The translations under genes and the position numbers were made by a program. DNA of 64,000 nt from Pterobdella sp. o SKG-2022 (Eukaryota; Annelida; Clitellata; Hirudinida; Piscicolidae), in contig OZ038326.1 in assembly GCA_964035795.1 (NCBI GenBank), positions 895,803 through 959,802 of the forward strand. The letters are read 5' to 3'. Positions 22,268 through 36,961 of this stretch are shown here, piece by piece (within the stretch, counting starts at the first letter, position 1; each line of letters opens with the position of its first letter). The notes below the pieces were generated by a model that saw only the letters and a program-made list of their open reading frames with translations, was not told the origin of the DNA and ran no database searches.

Positions 22268-24916
22268 ATGGAATTGATAGAGAACGATATAATATATACA
22301 GTACAAGGTAAATCTCCCAGTCCTCTGCAGGATTATCATCATTTAATTGTCAGCAAAACCGAAGTTAGTTTTTATTTTAACATTTCATCAACTTTCGCTA
22401 TTAAGATAGTGTGAAGAAAACTCAATGCGTTAAGAAAACACTCAAAAGAAAAATTAAATACTAAACAAACAAAAGTTAATAATTCAAAATGTTTCAAATA
22501 TTTTATGTTATTATAAAAAAAAACTATTTTTATAAGTATTTACAAAATTATGATACAGGGTATCAGTTCTAAAATATCAAATATAGTGGTTAATGCTTTT
22601 ATAGAAAATTCATAGAAATTTAACTGTTCAAACTTAATGTTTTAATAGCATTTAAAATATTCAATCATTAACATTGGGTTAAAAATCCAATTATTGAAGT
22701 TGTAGTGCAATTATGAAAAATCTCAATTATTTGTTACAATTATGATTGTTTTATGACTGTGGGAATTTAAAATTTCGATTGACAAGCATTTTTAATCACT
22801 GCGTAAATTACCAATAATTTACAATAAAATGGGAAGTTTTAAATATATGAACCTACGAAAATTTATTTAAAAAATTTGATTTATTTATTTTTAGGTAAAA
22901 TTTAAATTTACGCACCAAATATTATAAAATTCACTCATAAAGATTTTTATTTATAGAGATAAACTTATATAGATAATATTCCGTACGTGGGAGATTTCTC
23001 CCAGGAAAGTAAGATCTGCATCGTTGGAGGAAAAAGTGTCTCATGAGGAGTTCGAAAAATTCTGGGAACTTAAAAGTTTTTTTATTGATTTTTCTTTCTG
23101 TTTTTTACATGTAAATTTATTAAAGTTAAATATTGAGGAATAAAAATACTCACTAAATGGTTGTTATCATCATCATGTCGACCGCAGTCGAACTTCTATG
23201 ACTTTGTTCTTCCAATACTCCCTATCGCTCATAGCTGTTTCTAAAGCTTCTTTATCAAGATTAGTATCATCATTTAGTTGGTTGATAAAATTTTGAGCTG
23301 GTCTTCCTCTAGTATTTTTACCACATCTTGGTTCCCATAGTATCAATTTGTGTATAACTTCTTTACTGCGAAAGCAATGTCCTGCGAAACTGACTCTGTG
23401 TTGCAATTGTATTGGTTATCTTTGGTAAGTTGTCGTATGGTACATTATTGCTTATACGTTGCTGCCATTTTACATAATTCACAACTCTTAGCATTTTTGT
23501 ATAGCAAATGGTTGTTATGATTAAAATCTAAGATGACATTAGAAGAGTTTTTGGAAAAGAAGTTCTCAGATACATTTCAGGAATAGCTTCAAACCACTAC
23601 GACTTGTTACCAAGATTGTCTTTCAAACTTCTCAAAAAGATCTGCCTCTATCTGAATCTGGAAGATATCATCAAACTCTCCCAAGTCAACAAACTTTTTT
23701 ACCAGGTTCCCCAACGTTTGTTCTGTTATATCGTGACATTTTTGAAAATATAACGATTTCAATTGTTTCAGTTGTGCTCATCGGAAGAATTATGGAAAAA
23801 TATATTCTTCAAGCATTATAGCCTGCCTGTTTCCAAAGAACTAGAAACCCTTGCTGAGAAGAAAGGATGGAAAAAATTAGCGTTCACCAACATACTTCAA
23901 CTAAGAGTAAGTATGGAAGGTTATTTTTTTCAAAAATTTCAAATTTTTGAACATTTGCAGACGAATCTTGTAAGAATGTCGAAAAAGTTGAAAACACCTT
24001 GTAATCCTTTGTTTTCTGAAAGATTTTCCACTGTATCGTTGAAAAGTAGTTTAGCAAATGACGAGGAGACCAACATGCTTCGACAATCGTTGTTTTTGAA
24101 TAACACCTTCAGTAACTTTGAGTTGCAAGATAGAGGCGATGGAAAGGTTCAAAAGGAGATTGATTATCCCGATGATGATGCTTCTTCGAGAAGAAGTAGG
24201 AAAAGTGAGTGGTCGAACACATCAACAGAAAAGAAGCAAGTCAACAGAAGAGGGAGTATTATAGATGAAGTGAAAAGTTTCTTACAGAATTGTGACGATT
24301 TGAATGTGGTTGAGGGTGGTTACATGGTTGACGCTGATATAGAGAAAAAGCGACTGTTGGATGTGAAAAGAAGCAAGGAAAACGAAGAAGTTTTCCTATC
24401 GGAAGAAAAACAAAGTTTGCCCGTTCATTCGAAAGAAAGTCTCATTTTGCCTGCAGTCAACAGTAGATTCCCTGAAATCCATAAAAGCTCGGCACAAAAC
24501 AAATTTGGCGATCGAAAAACCAAATCGAAGCGAGTGCAATCTTTCACCAGAGAACTAGTTAAGTCTTCATCAATGAAAGATTCACCAATGAATAATAGAT
24601 TCCCGAACAAGAAGTCAATGATGTTGGACTCCTTTGTCACAAACCCTCCGGCAGAACCATTGCCTGTGCATTTCGAAAATAACAATGAAAAGTGGCCGAC
24701 TAGAAAAAACAACCATTTTTTACAAAACATGTCTAACGATGAGCTACTGATGACAAAGTAAAGATTTTATTTGTGTTTTGTGAGTATTTCATAGAACAAA
24801 TAACAAAGCAATTTGATTTATATCATTTCAGAGCGGCAAAGAACAACATAATCTTGAAGGAGTTAAAAGGATTCGGGGTGACAGACGACAAACTTAAAGA
24901 GTTTATGAACTTATAA
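22268..24916 (+). CDS. FBXO36: F-box only protein 36-like, with long C-terminal extension
   Basis: Likely substrate receptor of an SCF ubiquitin ligase. Exons are 22268-22363, 22973-23075, 23533-23705, 23772-23906, 23961-24757 and 24832-24916; 462 aa. The N-terminal QGKSPSPLQDYHHLIVSKTE and IIFRTWEISPRKVR follow FBXO36 (pattern QGPPPSKDYYQLLVTRSQ, IFRWWKIS). The F-box proper is LPRLSFKLLKKICLYLNLED with VNKLFY. LCSSEELWKNIF and GWKKLAFTNILQL end the region shared with the roughly 190-residue vertebrate protein. Beyond it come about 260 residues, mostly Ser/Lys/Asn/Glu-rich and probably disordered, ending in a short amphipathic block (NNIILKELKGFGVTDDKLKE). Intron 4 is only 54 bp and in frame without a stop. 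Intron 2 holds a LINE fragment. Confidence 0.85.
23155..23518 (-). mobile_element. 5'-truncated non-LTR retrotransposon (RT C-terminus) with target-site duplication
   Basis: The minus strand from 23505 encodes YTKMLRVVNYVKWQQRIS and, after a frameshift near 23400, RVSFAGHCFRSKEVIHKLIL, GKNTRGRPAQNFINQL and REYWKNK. This is the characteristic C-terminal segment of CR1/RTE-like LINE reverse-transcriptase proteins. The element ends in a short ATG-repeat tail. It is bounded by a perfect 13-bp direct repeat, AAATGGTTGTTAT, at 23155-23167 and 23506-23518, as expected for target-primed reverse transcription. It is non-autonomous and dead. The right-hand repeat ends 14 nt before an FBXO36-like coding exon (23533). 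Confidence 0.8.
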
Positions 24917-27120
24917 ACACTCAGTTTTTTTTTTATTTTTTTTTACTTTTATATTTTAAACCAAAATATGTTGAAGTCACAAAAAACAGTGAATATCAAA
25001 AACGTGTGTTTCTTTGGTATATATAATTTAAACTTCAAAATTTATTATTCGTAACGATTTTCTTAAATTATGAATCCTGAAAGAAGTGAATTTTTTAAAT
25101 GCTCGGACCACTTACTCATTGCTAAAGAATGTCATTATTTTATTGTTCAAAGAATATTCGCCACGCAGTTTATTAATCTCAATAAGGCTGTATCAAGAGT
25201 GTATAGAAAATTATCAATAGAAATCTACTCGACATACTTATGATTTGTAAGTCCTGAATCATAAAGCCATGAAATGTTCTAAAACCATGCGTCTTCAAAA
25301 ATTTGGCGCCAATTTACCCGTTGTCGTTCAATCACTTTATCTAAAGTAGCTGATTTTAACTTTTTTATGTATGAATCAAAATTGATGATTGTTCGAAATG
25401 ATTGGTTGGAAGATGCGAGCCTATTCACTCTGAATCACGAGCCACACTCAATACCCACTCATCCTCGGTACTTTCAAGGTTAAAATTTTTAACAATAAAC
25501 CCAATTAAGTAACTTTGTACAAAAACAATGCTTAATTTATTATTACTGATACATAAATTTTTATACAATAAGATCTCCAAAACATCTGCCACTTTTAACT
25601 CATTATTGGTCTTTAGAACAATCGTTACATGAAACTTGCGCAATTTAAACAAACATATAACGTGCCTTTTTGAAAGCCTTCACAACCGCCTACACCCCTA
25701 TTAATAAACTACGTATGTACTTCTGAATAGAATTAAAACTCATATATCATGAGCATATGGTACTTGAAGCAACTCACGATTTGTGAATGAATGTTCAAAA
25801 ACAAAAGTTCAAATTATTATACGGAGCTCATAGCCATGGCGGGGATTTAAGACTTTCAGGGAGATCAGTGATGAAGATTCTGACAATTAAAAAAATATAA
25901 ATCGGTAGTGCTTTGTTAAAGCATGCACTTTTTATGATATTTCTTGCACATACTCATATATAATTAACTTTTTCTATCAAAGCTCTGTAGATATTTCTGA
26001 TATATAAATAGATAATATAACTTTTGTGAGTATTTCTTTCTTTTTATATAAAGAATTTTATTTTTGTGATTAACTTTATTTTTATAATAGAAATTGAAGA
26101 GGTTATTTTTGGTTACACTTCGGACGATATCTGGCCATATCTCAAACAATACATACTAAATTTTAAATAAATTATTTCAGACTTGAGCTAATTTTAAAAT
26201 GATATTTTATTTAAATATTAAACTATTCAATAAAACGTAGAACACGACTTTAATGAGAATTTACAATATCAAATGAACAATTACATTCATAAACAAAAAG
26301 CATATAGAAACAAATAAGACAGTCATACAAATGGTTTAATTAATTAATAATCTTTATTTTCTTGTAATTATCTCTAAAATTCTATCATTTCCACTTTTAA
26401 ACAAAGTTTTCAAATAATGAATGAATAGGCGCTTCATTGCATATATAAACTCTGCGCACAGTTAAATCTGTCGACTAAGTTAAATAAAGTTTAAGAAGTA
26501 ATTTTGATTTCTAAATATAATCTTCTTTGAAATTTTATAAAATTTGATGAAGAATTTTTGCTAACATGTATAAATGGAGTGGTAGATGAGAGGTTTCTAA
26601 GGGCATCTTGTAGTCTCAATATTCCATAATGCCCAAAGAAATCTTGTATTTATTCACACTAGTCAACTCATTTTATTTTTTTTAGAATAAAGAACTAAAG
26701 AGACTTTCAGTATATAAATGTATACTTTTGAATATTTGATTAAAAAAAACAAGTTTTAAACAATCAATAGTTTTAAATCGAATACTTTTATTTAATCACG
26801 GATCAATACTTTCTGTGGTATTAGAACATATTTTAAACTTTTCAGCTTAAGTGTGACTATGAATGTGAAACTATGTTGCAATAGTCAGATTATGAATAAG
26901 CATTTTTTATATAAATTATCAGATGGTTATATAATTATATAAAAACATAAAATAAGAACTGTACAAAAGTAAATTTCAGATAAAATTTATCTAAAATTTA
27001 GGTTAATTTTTACTTTCATAAGCAAATAAATTTTTTTCCTAAATTATTACCGATCGGCTATTAAAAATTCACTAAGTATAACATTTTTATTTATGAAACT
27101 GAAATATCTTTAAAGTTAAA
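24917..27120. other. Intergenic region, FBXO36-like to PKA-R
   Basis: About 2.2 kb of AT-rich sequence with no recognised exon on either strand. An open frame at 25425-25652 (minus) lacks family resemblance and splice context. The region should include the promoter of the PKA regulatory-subunit gene. Confidence 0.55.
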
Positions 27121-30921
<3,801 letters not shown>

Positions 30922-31528
30922 TAAATTGTACATAAGAATTTCGTGACTCAAACATTTTCTAATGTATTATTTATTGTGTCATTTTCATGAGAAATCTCGC
31001 AATTTGCTGTAAATGGTTTTAATACTCGTATGTGTTCACTTAGGTTAAGAATTTACATTTTCACGTTTTACTGCGTTTGAGACAATCCAATGTGTTGAGT
31101 ACTAATTGTTTAAAATTTATTTCAAACCAAATTGTGCTAGTCGTCATGAGTGAAAAAAATGCCCGAATCTTGCATAAATGTGTGTAGAATCCATTTCATA
31201 GCAATTCAAGTCTGCCACATCTTCCGAAACAAACATTCAAAAGAAAAGTGACAATTTGAATCAGCTAAGCAAGACTAGATGCAATTTTCACAAGTGAATC
31301 TTTACAATTGACATTTGTTAGTGTGAAATAAAAAGGGTGAAAATAAAGGTCGTTAAATAAATATGTATATTATCAAATAAAAAACAGTTAAAAGATAACA
31401 ATATAGATCTCGGTTAAATACACACAGTCCCAGAAAGAATGTACAAAGTAACAGAAATCAATTTGACTTTTCTATAATTAATTTCAAAAATTAATACTAT
31501 CTTCTGTAGAGGGCGTTATGAAACAGCG
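30922..31528. other. Convergent intergenic region (PKA-R / FBXW7)
   Basis: About 0.6 kb, tail to tail. It contains the 3' UTRs of both genes, and an ATAAAT/AATAAA-type signal follows the PKA-R stop at once. No additional gene seen. Confidence 0.6.
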
Positions 31529-32236
31529 TTAAAGGGTGGATCGACAGATGGATGTAATTGAGGTAGTGTTCTGTGTAACAGGGGTATTCTTATCTGAGTC
31601 ATCATCTGTAACCCCAAAATCAATCACCAACAACTTGGTATCCTCAGTCCCATTTCGACTTCCTACTGCACACACCAACTTTGTGTTACTGCACCTAATA
31701 CGCCACACCACACCGCCACTCCCTCCACTCTCCAAAGCCACCAGATTCCTTATAAACTCCCCTGTGCGTAGGTCCCAGAGTTTTACTGTGCCATCGTCCG
31801 AAGAAGTGATGATAAGATTGCCATTGAACTGCAGACAAGTCACCGCACTCAAGTGCTTGTTAGGACCTGTGGTTGATCATTATTTGTTATCACCTTGCCC
31901 TTGCTAGTCTAAAACAATTGCTTAAAACGATGATCATAAGTACTATATCGATTTATTATGTGATATCATGAAAAACAATAATTTGTATCATATAATCATA
32001 ACACCCTAACACATTAAAGTATACTAAACCACTAAATAAGAATCTATTACAAAAAAACTATGTTTTCCCAACTTCAACACCCCAAGAACAAGCCACACAA
32101 ACCATGTAGAGTCTGCAGGCACTGTCCTGTGCTGATGTTCCATACCTTTACTGTGGAGTCTGCATTGCCTGAGACCAAGATGTTGTTCTGTGGGTGTGGT
32201 TATAGTGTCATTGGATCTTTAGAGTTGATAGTAGTA

Positions 32237-32268
<32 letters not shown>

Positions 32269-35200
32269 TTAATGAAAACTTTGGATTGTATATTGAGAAT
32301 ATGAAATACACGCTATGATAGTACTAGCAATTGAAACATTGGTTTGGCAATGATAAAAATAATAATGTAAAAATTGATCTCTCAATGCTACAGAGAAAAA
32401 AAATTATAATCATAATAATAAAAATAACAAAAGAACCCTCAGCTCCATGCCACTGGTGAGTGACTGATGCCCGATGAGGGTCTGCACACACACGCCAGTC
32501 TCCACATTCCACACTCGGATTGATGTGTCCAAGCTCCCACTCACTATATGTGATCCATCAAACTGGTAGGTGAGGGAGAGAAGGATGTTAGGTGGGGATG
32601 AGTAAAAGTGATATTGTGAGGTGGTGGTGATGAGGGTGTCTGTTAAAAAATAATATTTGATCCAGGTTGTGAACGTTGATAATGATTATAAATAAAATTT
32701 TACTAAAAGAACAATGAGGTTTGAATTATCGGCGAATGAATAGGCTCAAACCTGCAGTGAGTAGACCCGGTTGGTGTGTCCAGAGAGGTTTTGGAGGCAA
32801 GTTTCACTCTCGGGATCCCAGATCTTCACCATGTAGTCATACCCACCCGAAACCACCTTGACGCCATCATACTGCACACACCTCACTGCAGCCACATGGC
32901 CTATAAGAATGTGCAGACACTCTCCTGTCTCCACATCCCACACCCGCAATGTGGCGTCCCTTGACCCACTCACCACCCTATCATCAATGATCGCCATCAT
33001 GAAATGTTTTATATATGCGTTTATATGTCTGACCCCATGAAGATGATAGACTATAAAGATATAATATATAATATATATTGATAATACATAATAATATATA
33101 ATAATAAAATGATAGAAGACTATAAAGACATAGACCACCAATCTTAGTTGAAAAAAAAATAACTCCCACCTTTTGTTATTTAGATGCATGCATCTGACAG
33201 TGGAGGTGTGCCCACTGAGGGTGTGCTTACAAACCCCAGTGTCAGCATTCCACACACGCAAGGTGCGATCTGTGGAGCCACTAATGATGAGGGACCCACT
33301 CATTTGAGATGACCAAACCCCCCCTGTGTGTCCCCACAATGTTCTTAAACACTGTTTGGTGGATGCGTGTATGTGAGTGTGGGGATAGATGGATGTATGT
33401 TAAAAAAAAAATTGTAGAAAATTGAAAAACACATTCATGAAAAAAATAATATATTCAAACATATGGTCGGACCCACCCTGCCTGTGGTGGCAGACCACAC
33501 TTTCAAAGTGTTATCATCTGAGCCTGAGACAATCTTGCTGCCTGAGAACTCAAGACATGTTATGACATGGTCATCATGGCCTTTCAAGTACTGGTGGGTG
33601 GTGAAGGTGGTTGTGGGGTGGTGATGATTGTTGTGTTCAAGTTATTTAATGGTTATGGCCATATCATATACACCGTCAATAATATGATGAAAAAATAGCA
33701 AAAACAACAGCCTCAATGCAACCTTGGGTGCTCTATAGGTGGTCTTCCAGTTATTTTCGATTTGTTTCTGTCTGAGATAGAGGCATTTATATATAGATCC
33801 AGTGGCACCTCGCACACTGGTGTGATGGTGGTGGTTATGTAGCTTGCGACCTCTGCCTGTGTTCCCTGGATACACCAGAGACTCTGTTATATCTGGAAGT
33901 GTGAGTGAATTATTCAAAATCCAGTTTATTTTGTTGAAAATTCAAATTCATCTAAGAAGCACATGGTTTCAGATTATGTATCTAATTTTATGATGTTAGT
34001 ATTATAAAAATCAATATTATTATTAATTAAATAAAAGCATAAATAACAAAAAATTGAAACTTGAGAGCCTCAACCTTCTTCATGACATTTTTCCTTCCAG
34101 AGAAGGTTGTCTTCAGCCAGGGTATGCCAATAAGAGCAGGTCTGAGCTGCACTCAACAGGTCTTTGGCTTCCAAAAATGATAACACATACAATGCCAGCT
34201 GTGATTGAGGGTTATTATACAATTTAGTAATTTCATGCAAATATTGGTTTTGAATGAAAATCATCTGATTTCACTATTTTAATTATAACATTGATTGAGA
34301 TTTTTTGGGAACACCAAAAGACTTAGTCAATAAAACTTTAAATTATTACAGTTGTTTTAAATTCTCTTCAGTAGAGTTCCCTAGTTTTAGGACTACTTCA
34401 CATACTCAATAGTCCTCCTAAACTCCAACCTCTTTGGGGAGAAGTGATATGAAGTCTCGTTGGAATTGTGGCTCGATCACCTGCATCACATGCCTCACCT
34501 CACTGCCCACACACACATTCATCAAACCATCCAGAGCCTGCAACCGCATTGTTCCTGGCCAAGACTGTGTGGCAGTATGTGAACATGAGAAATAATCTAT
34601 ATTAGATTACAGTAACTGAGATAGAAAATATTCGACCAAAAAATTTTTTTCTATACAAATCTATGTCAATAATAACTAGCAATCAATGATAATGAATGGC
34701 TATTTAATGTTACAAGCAACAACTGACCATGAAAACTCGAAGCCACTGATCAAGTTGTTCTTTGTTGAAAATGTTTCTGGAAGATTCCGTCGATGATATC
34801 ACCATGTCCTCATCACATTCATCACTGCCATCATTATACTCATTAGTTATCCATATATTTATAATTATCACACTTATCATAAATTCTCCTTATATAGACA
34901 AAAGTATGGATTTGAGTGAATTAAATGTATGTTTTAAAACCTTTGTGAAGAAACGATGAAAGCTCGTATGTTGTTGGATTTTGGCTGCTCTTCTGCTCTG
35001 ATCTTTTTCTGTATTGTAAACAATTATAATAAATTTAGTTATTATTGAATCATCAAGACTGTTTAGATTATGTTAGATTGGAGCTGTTTTAGTATCGATA
35101 TTCCATGTGGCTATGTCAACAGCACTTTTTGAATTATATATATATATATATATACAAAAAACTTGCTAGGTTATTGGGGGACTGTTTGGAGCGCAGAGAC

Positions 35201-35508
35201 ATGCTAAGTCTGGTCTGTGATGAGGAGGATACCAAATGATCATCTGTGGTGTCTTCATCATGCTTTTGGGGGTTATTTACAGAAAAAAGATCAAGTTTGA
35301 TATCATTTGGAGTTTTATTTGTTTTGATTTGTTTTCTGGTGGTCTCAGATGCTTGGTTTGCATGTGGCTTGTGTCGAGTGACTTTTTTGGCAACTTGTCT
35401 TTCTTCATTTGGTAATTTTCTTTTCAAACTTTGTCGACTTGCACTGCGTAATTCTCTGAATTGGTAATTTGAAGTAAGTTTTTTATTTTTGAATGAAACA
35501 TTTGACAT
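31529..35508 (-). CDS. FBXW7: F-box/WD repeat-containing protein 7
   Basis: SCF substrate receptor that recognises phosphodegrons in cyclin E, Myc, Notch and others. Exons (minus strand): 35508-35163, 34992-34941, 34776-34728, 34564-34430, 34198-34075, 33892-33723, 33590-33477, 33351-33170, 32977-32752, 32562-32437, 32187-32103 and 31866-31529; 648 aa. The N-terminal half is Lys/Ser-rich with a KRK motif. The dimerisation/F-box region reads [39 protein letters not shown] and [11 protein letters not shown]. Eight WD40 blades follow, including [62 protein letters not shown] and [20 protein letters not shown], with a near-vertebrate C-terminus ([16 protein letters not shown]). The two most N-terminal junctions (35163/34992 and 34941/34776) are supported by phase only. 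The start may instead come from upstream helix-hairpin-helix exons. Confidence 0.93.
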
Positions 35509-35888
35509 TATACCTGTGTGGAGTGAAAGGGAGTTTCTTGGAAGCCTCACAAAAGAGGACTTTTTTGTGTTTTTTGATGAAGTTTTTGTTTAATCTTGGA
35601 ACCTCCAACAAGTCAGTAATGTCTTTGAAAATGCCCAATTTCTGATTTTATAATGAAAAATTTATGAATTGTAAAAGCTAATTTTTGTATTTTATACAAA
35701 TAAAAGTTATCATTAGAACTAAAATATAGGTTTCTGACTGAATTAATTACAGATGTGAGGAATAATTAAAACAGTTTAAGAACTTCTTTTTGTTTGAGGA
35801 TGTTTTCAGCAGTGGATCGACCAACTCCAGACAGACTCATCCACTCATCAATCCCTGCATTATTCATATCTACCTTTTTGCTGCCCAT
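35483..35888 (-). CDS. Helix-hairpin-helix domain exons (separate small gene or FBXW7 5' exons)
   Basis: Two minus-strand exons, 35888-35784 and 35641-35514, join in phase 0 and encode a DNA-binding-type helix-hairpin-helix pair of the ComEA class: MGSKKVDMNNAGIDEWMSLS, GVGRSTAENILKQKE, then LGIFKDITDLLEVPRLNKNF. The GVGRS hairpin and the G-x-F-x-x-I-x-D-L-L-x-V second half are the family signature. Read through without splicing, the frame stops at 35483-35485, giving a protein of about 88 residues that overlaps the proposed FBXW7 ATG. Alternatively the GTATAA donor at 35513 joins in phase to the acceptor at 35456 and fuses this domain to FBXW7 (708 aa in total). The sequence does not decide between the two. 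Confidence 0.6.
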
Positions 35889-36961
35889 CCTATTCAAAAA
35901 GACATTTTTAATGTTTTTATACCTTATGCAAATAAATATGTATAAAACTTCAAGAGCAATCACTTTTTAGCAGAAAAGTCTACAGATCGAAAAAATTATT
36001 AATAATTAATGTTAATTCAAAAAATTTTTTGATATCGTCATTCTTGAAATTCCTTTTACACAAGGATATGATGCAGTCGGCGTAACAAGAAATAATTTGA
36101 ACAAGCCTAACTTCATTTCACAAATAATGATTAAGTTGAAACTCATTTGAAATTATATTGCTTGAAAACAAACTTTTGAGAAAGTTTCAAAATCGCTGTC
36201 TTTGTGTACACGGCAGTCTACAACGAGCTTTGCAGTAAAAAATATAGTCCAAAAATTATTTTATTATAATATTTTAAGTGATTTTCTGGTGGATTTAGAA
36301 TTAATTCATCGGTGTGAAAGTTAACAATATTGATAAAAACTTGAAAAACATATATATAATTTATTATCGACTGCCATATCATCAATAGTACGGCAAACAC
36401 AACAATAAGATAAGTAAGATTATGCAAATTATTTAAGTAGTTTTAGTTTTTTAATGTTTTGCAACTAGTAAGTTATTCAAAAATTTTTAATCTTTTTATT
36501 AATTTTTTAAATTGGCAAAAGTAGGTATTTTTTGATTCAATAGGACCCCCAAATTATATGAACAACCTATAGAAACAAACGTGAAAAAAAATTAAGTTAT
36601 AATATTACTTATGAAACATAAAATTATAAATTTGAAAACTTTAAGCTTTGTAAAAAAGATATTTCAAAATCCACAGCTTTAGAAATAAAAAAGATTAGTA
36701 TATATAATAGCTAGGATATGAAGCCATAAAAAATCTCTTATAAATTTCAGTTTGAAATATAAAAATTGAACCAAATATCAAACATTGTGCATAATTATAT
36801 TTAAAAACTGAGATTTGGCAAAAATGAATACACACCAAAACTTTATATCATTGAGTTAAAACCGAACTGATTTCTGTCTCAAAGCAAAAAGGTGGGAACA
36901 GATGTGAAACTCAAATACAATAAATATTCATACAAAAACACATCAAATGTTCATAAATGAA
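35889..36961. other. Intergenic region, SETD3 3' side to HhH/FBXW7 5' side
   Basis: About 1.07 kb of AT-rich sequence. It should contain the 3' UTR of SETD3 and the promoter of the HhH/FBXW7 unit, both on the minus strand. No exon recognised. Confidence 0.55.

Noticed and set aside
25425..25652. Minus-strand frame of 75 codons between FBXO36-like and PKA-R
   Set aside because: AT-driven composition, no splice partners and no recognisable family.
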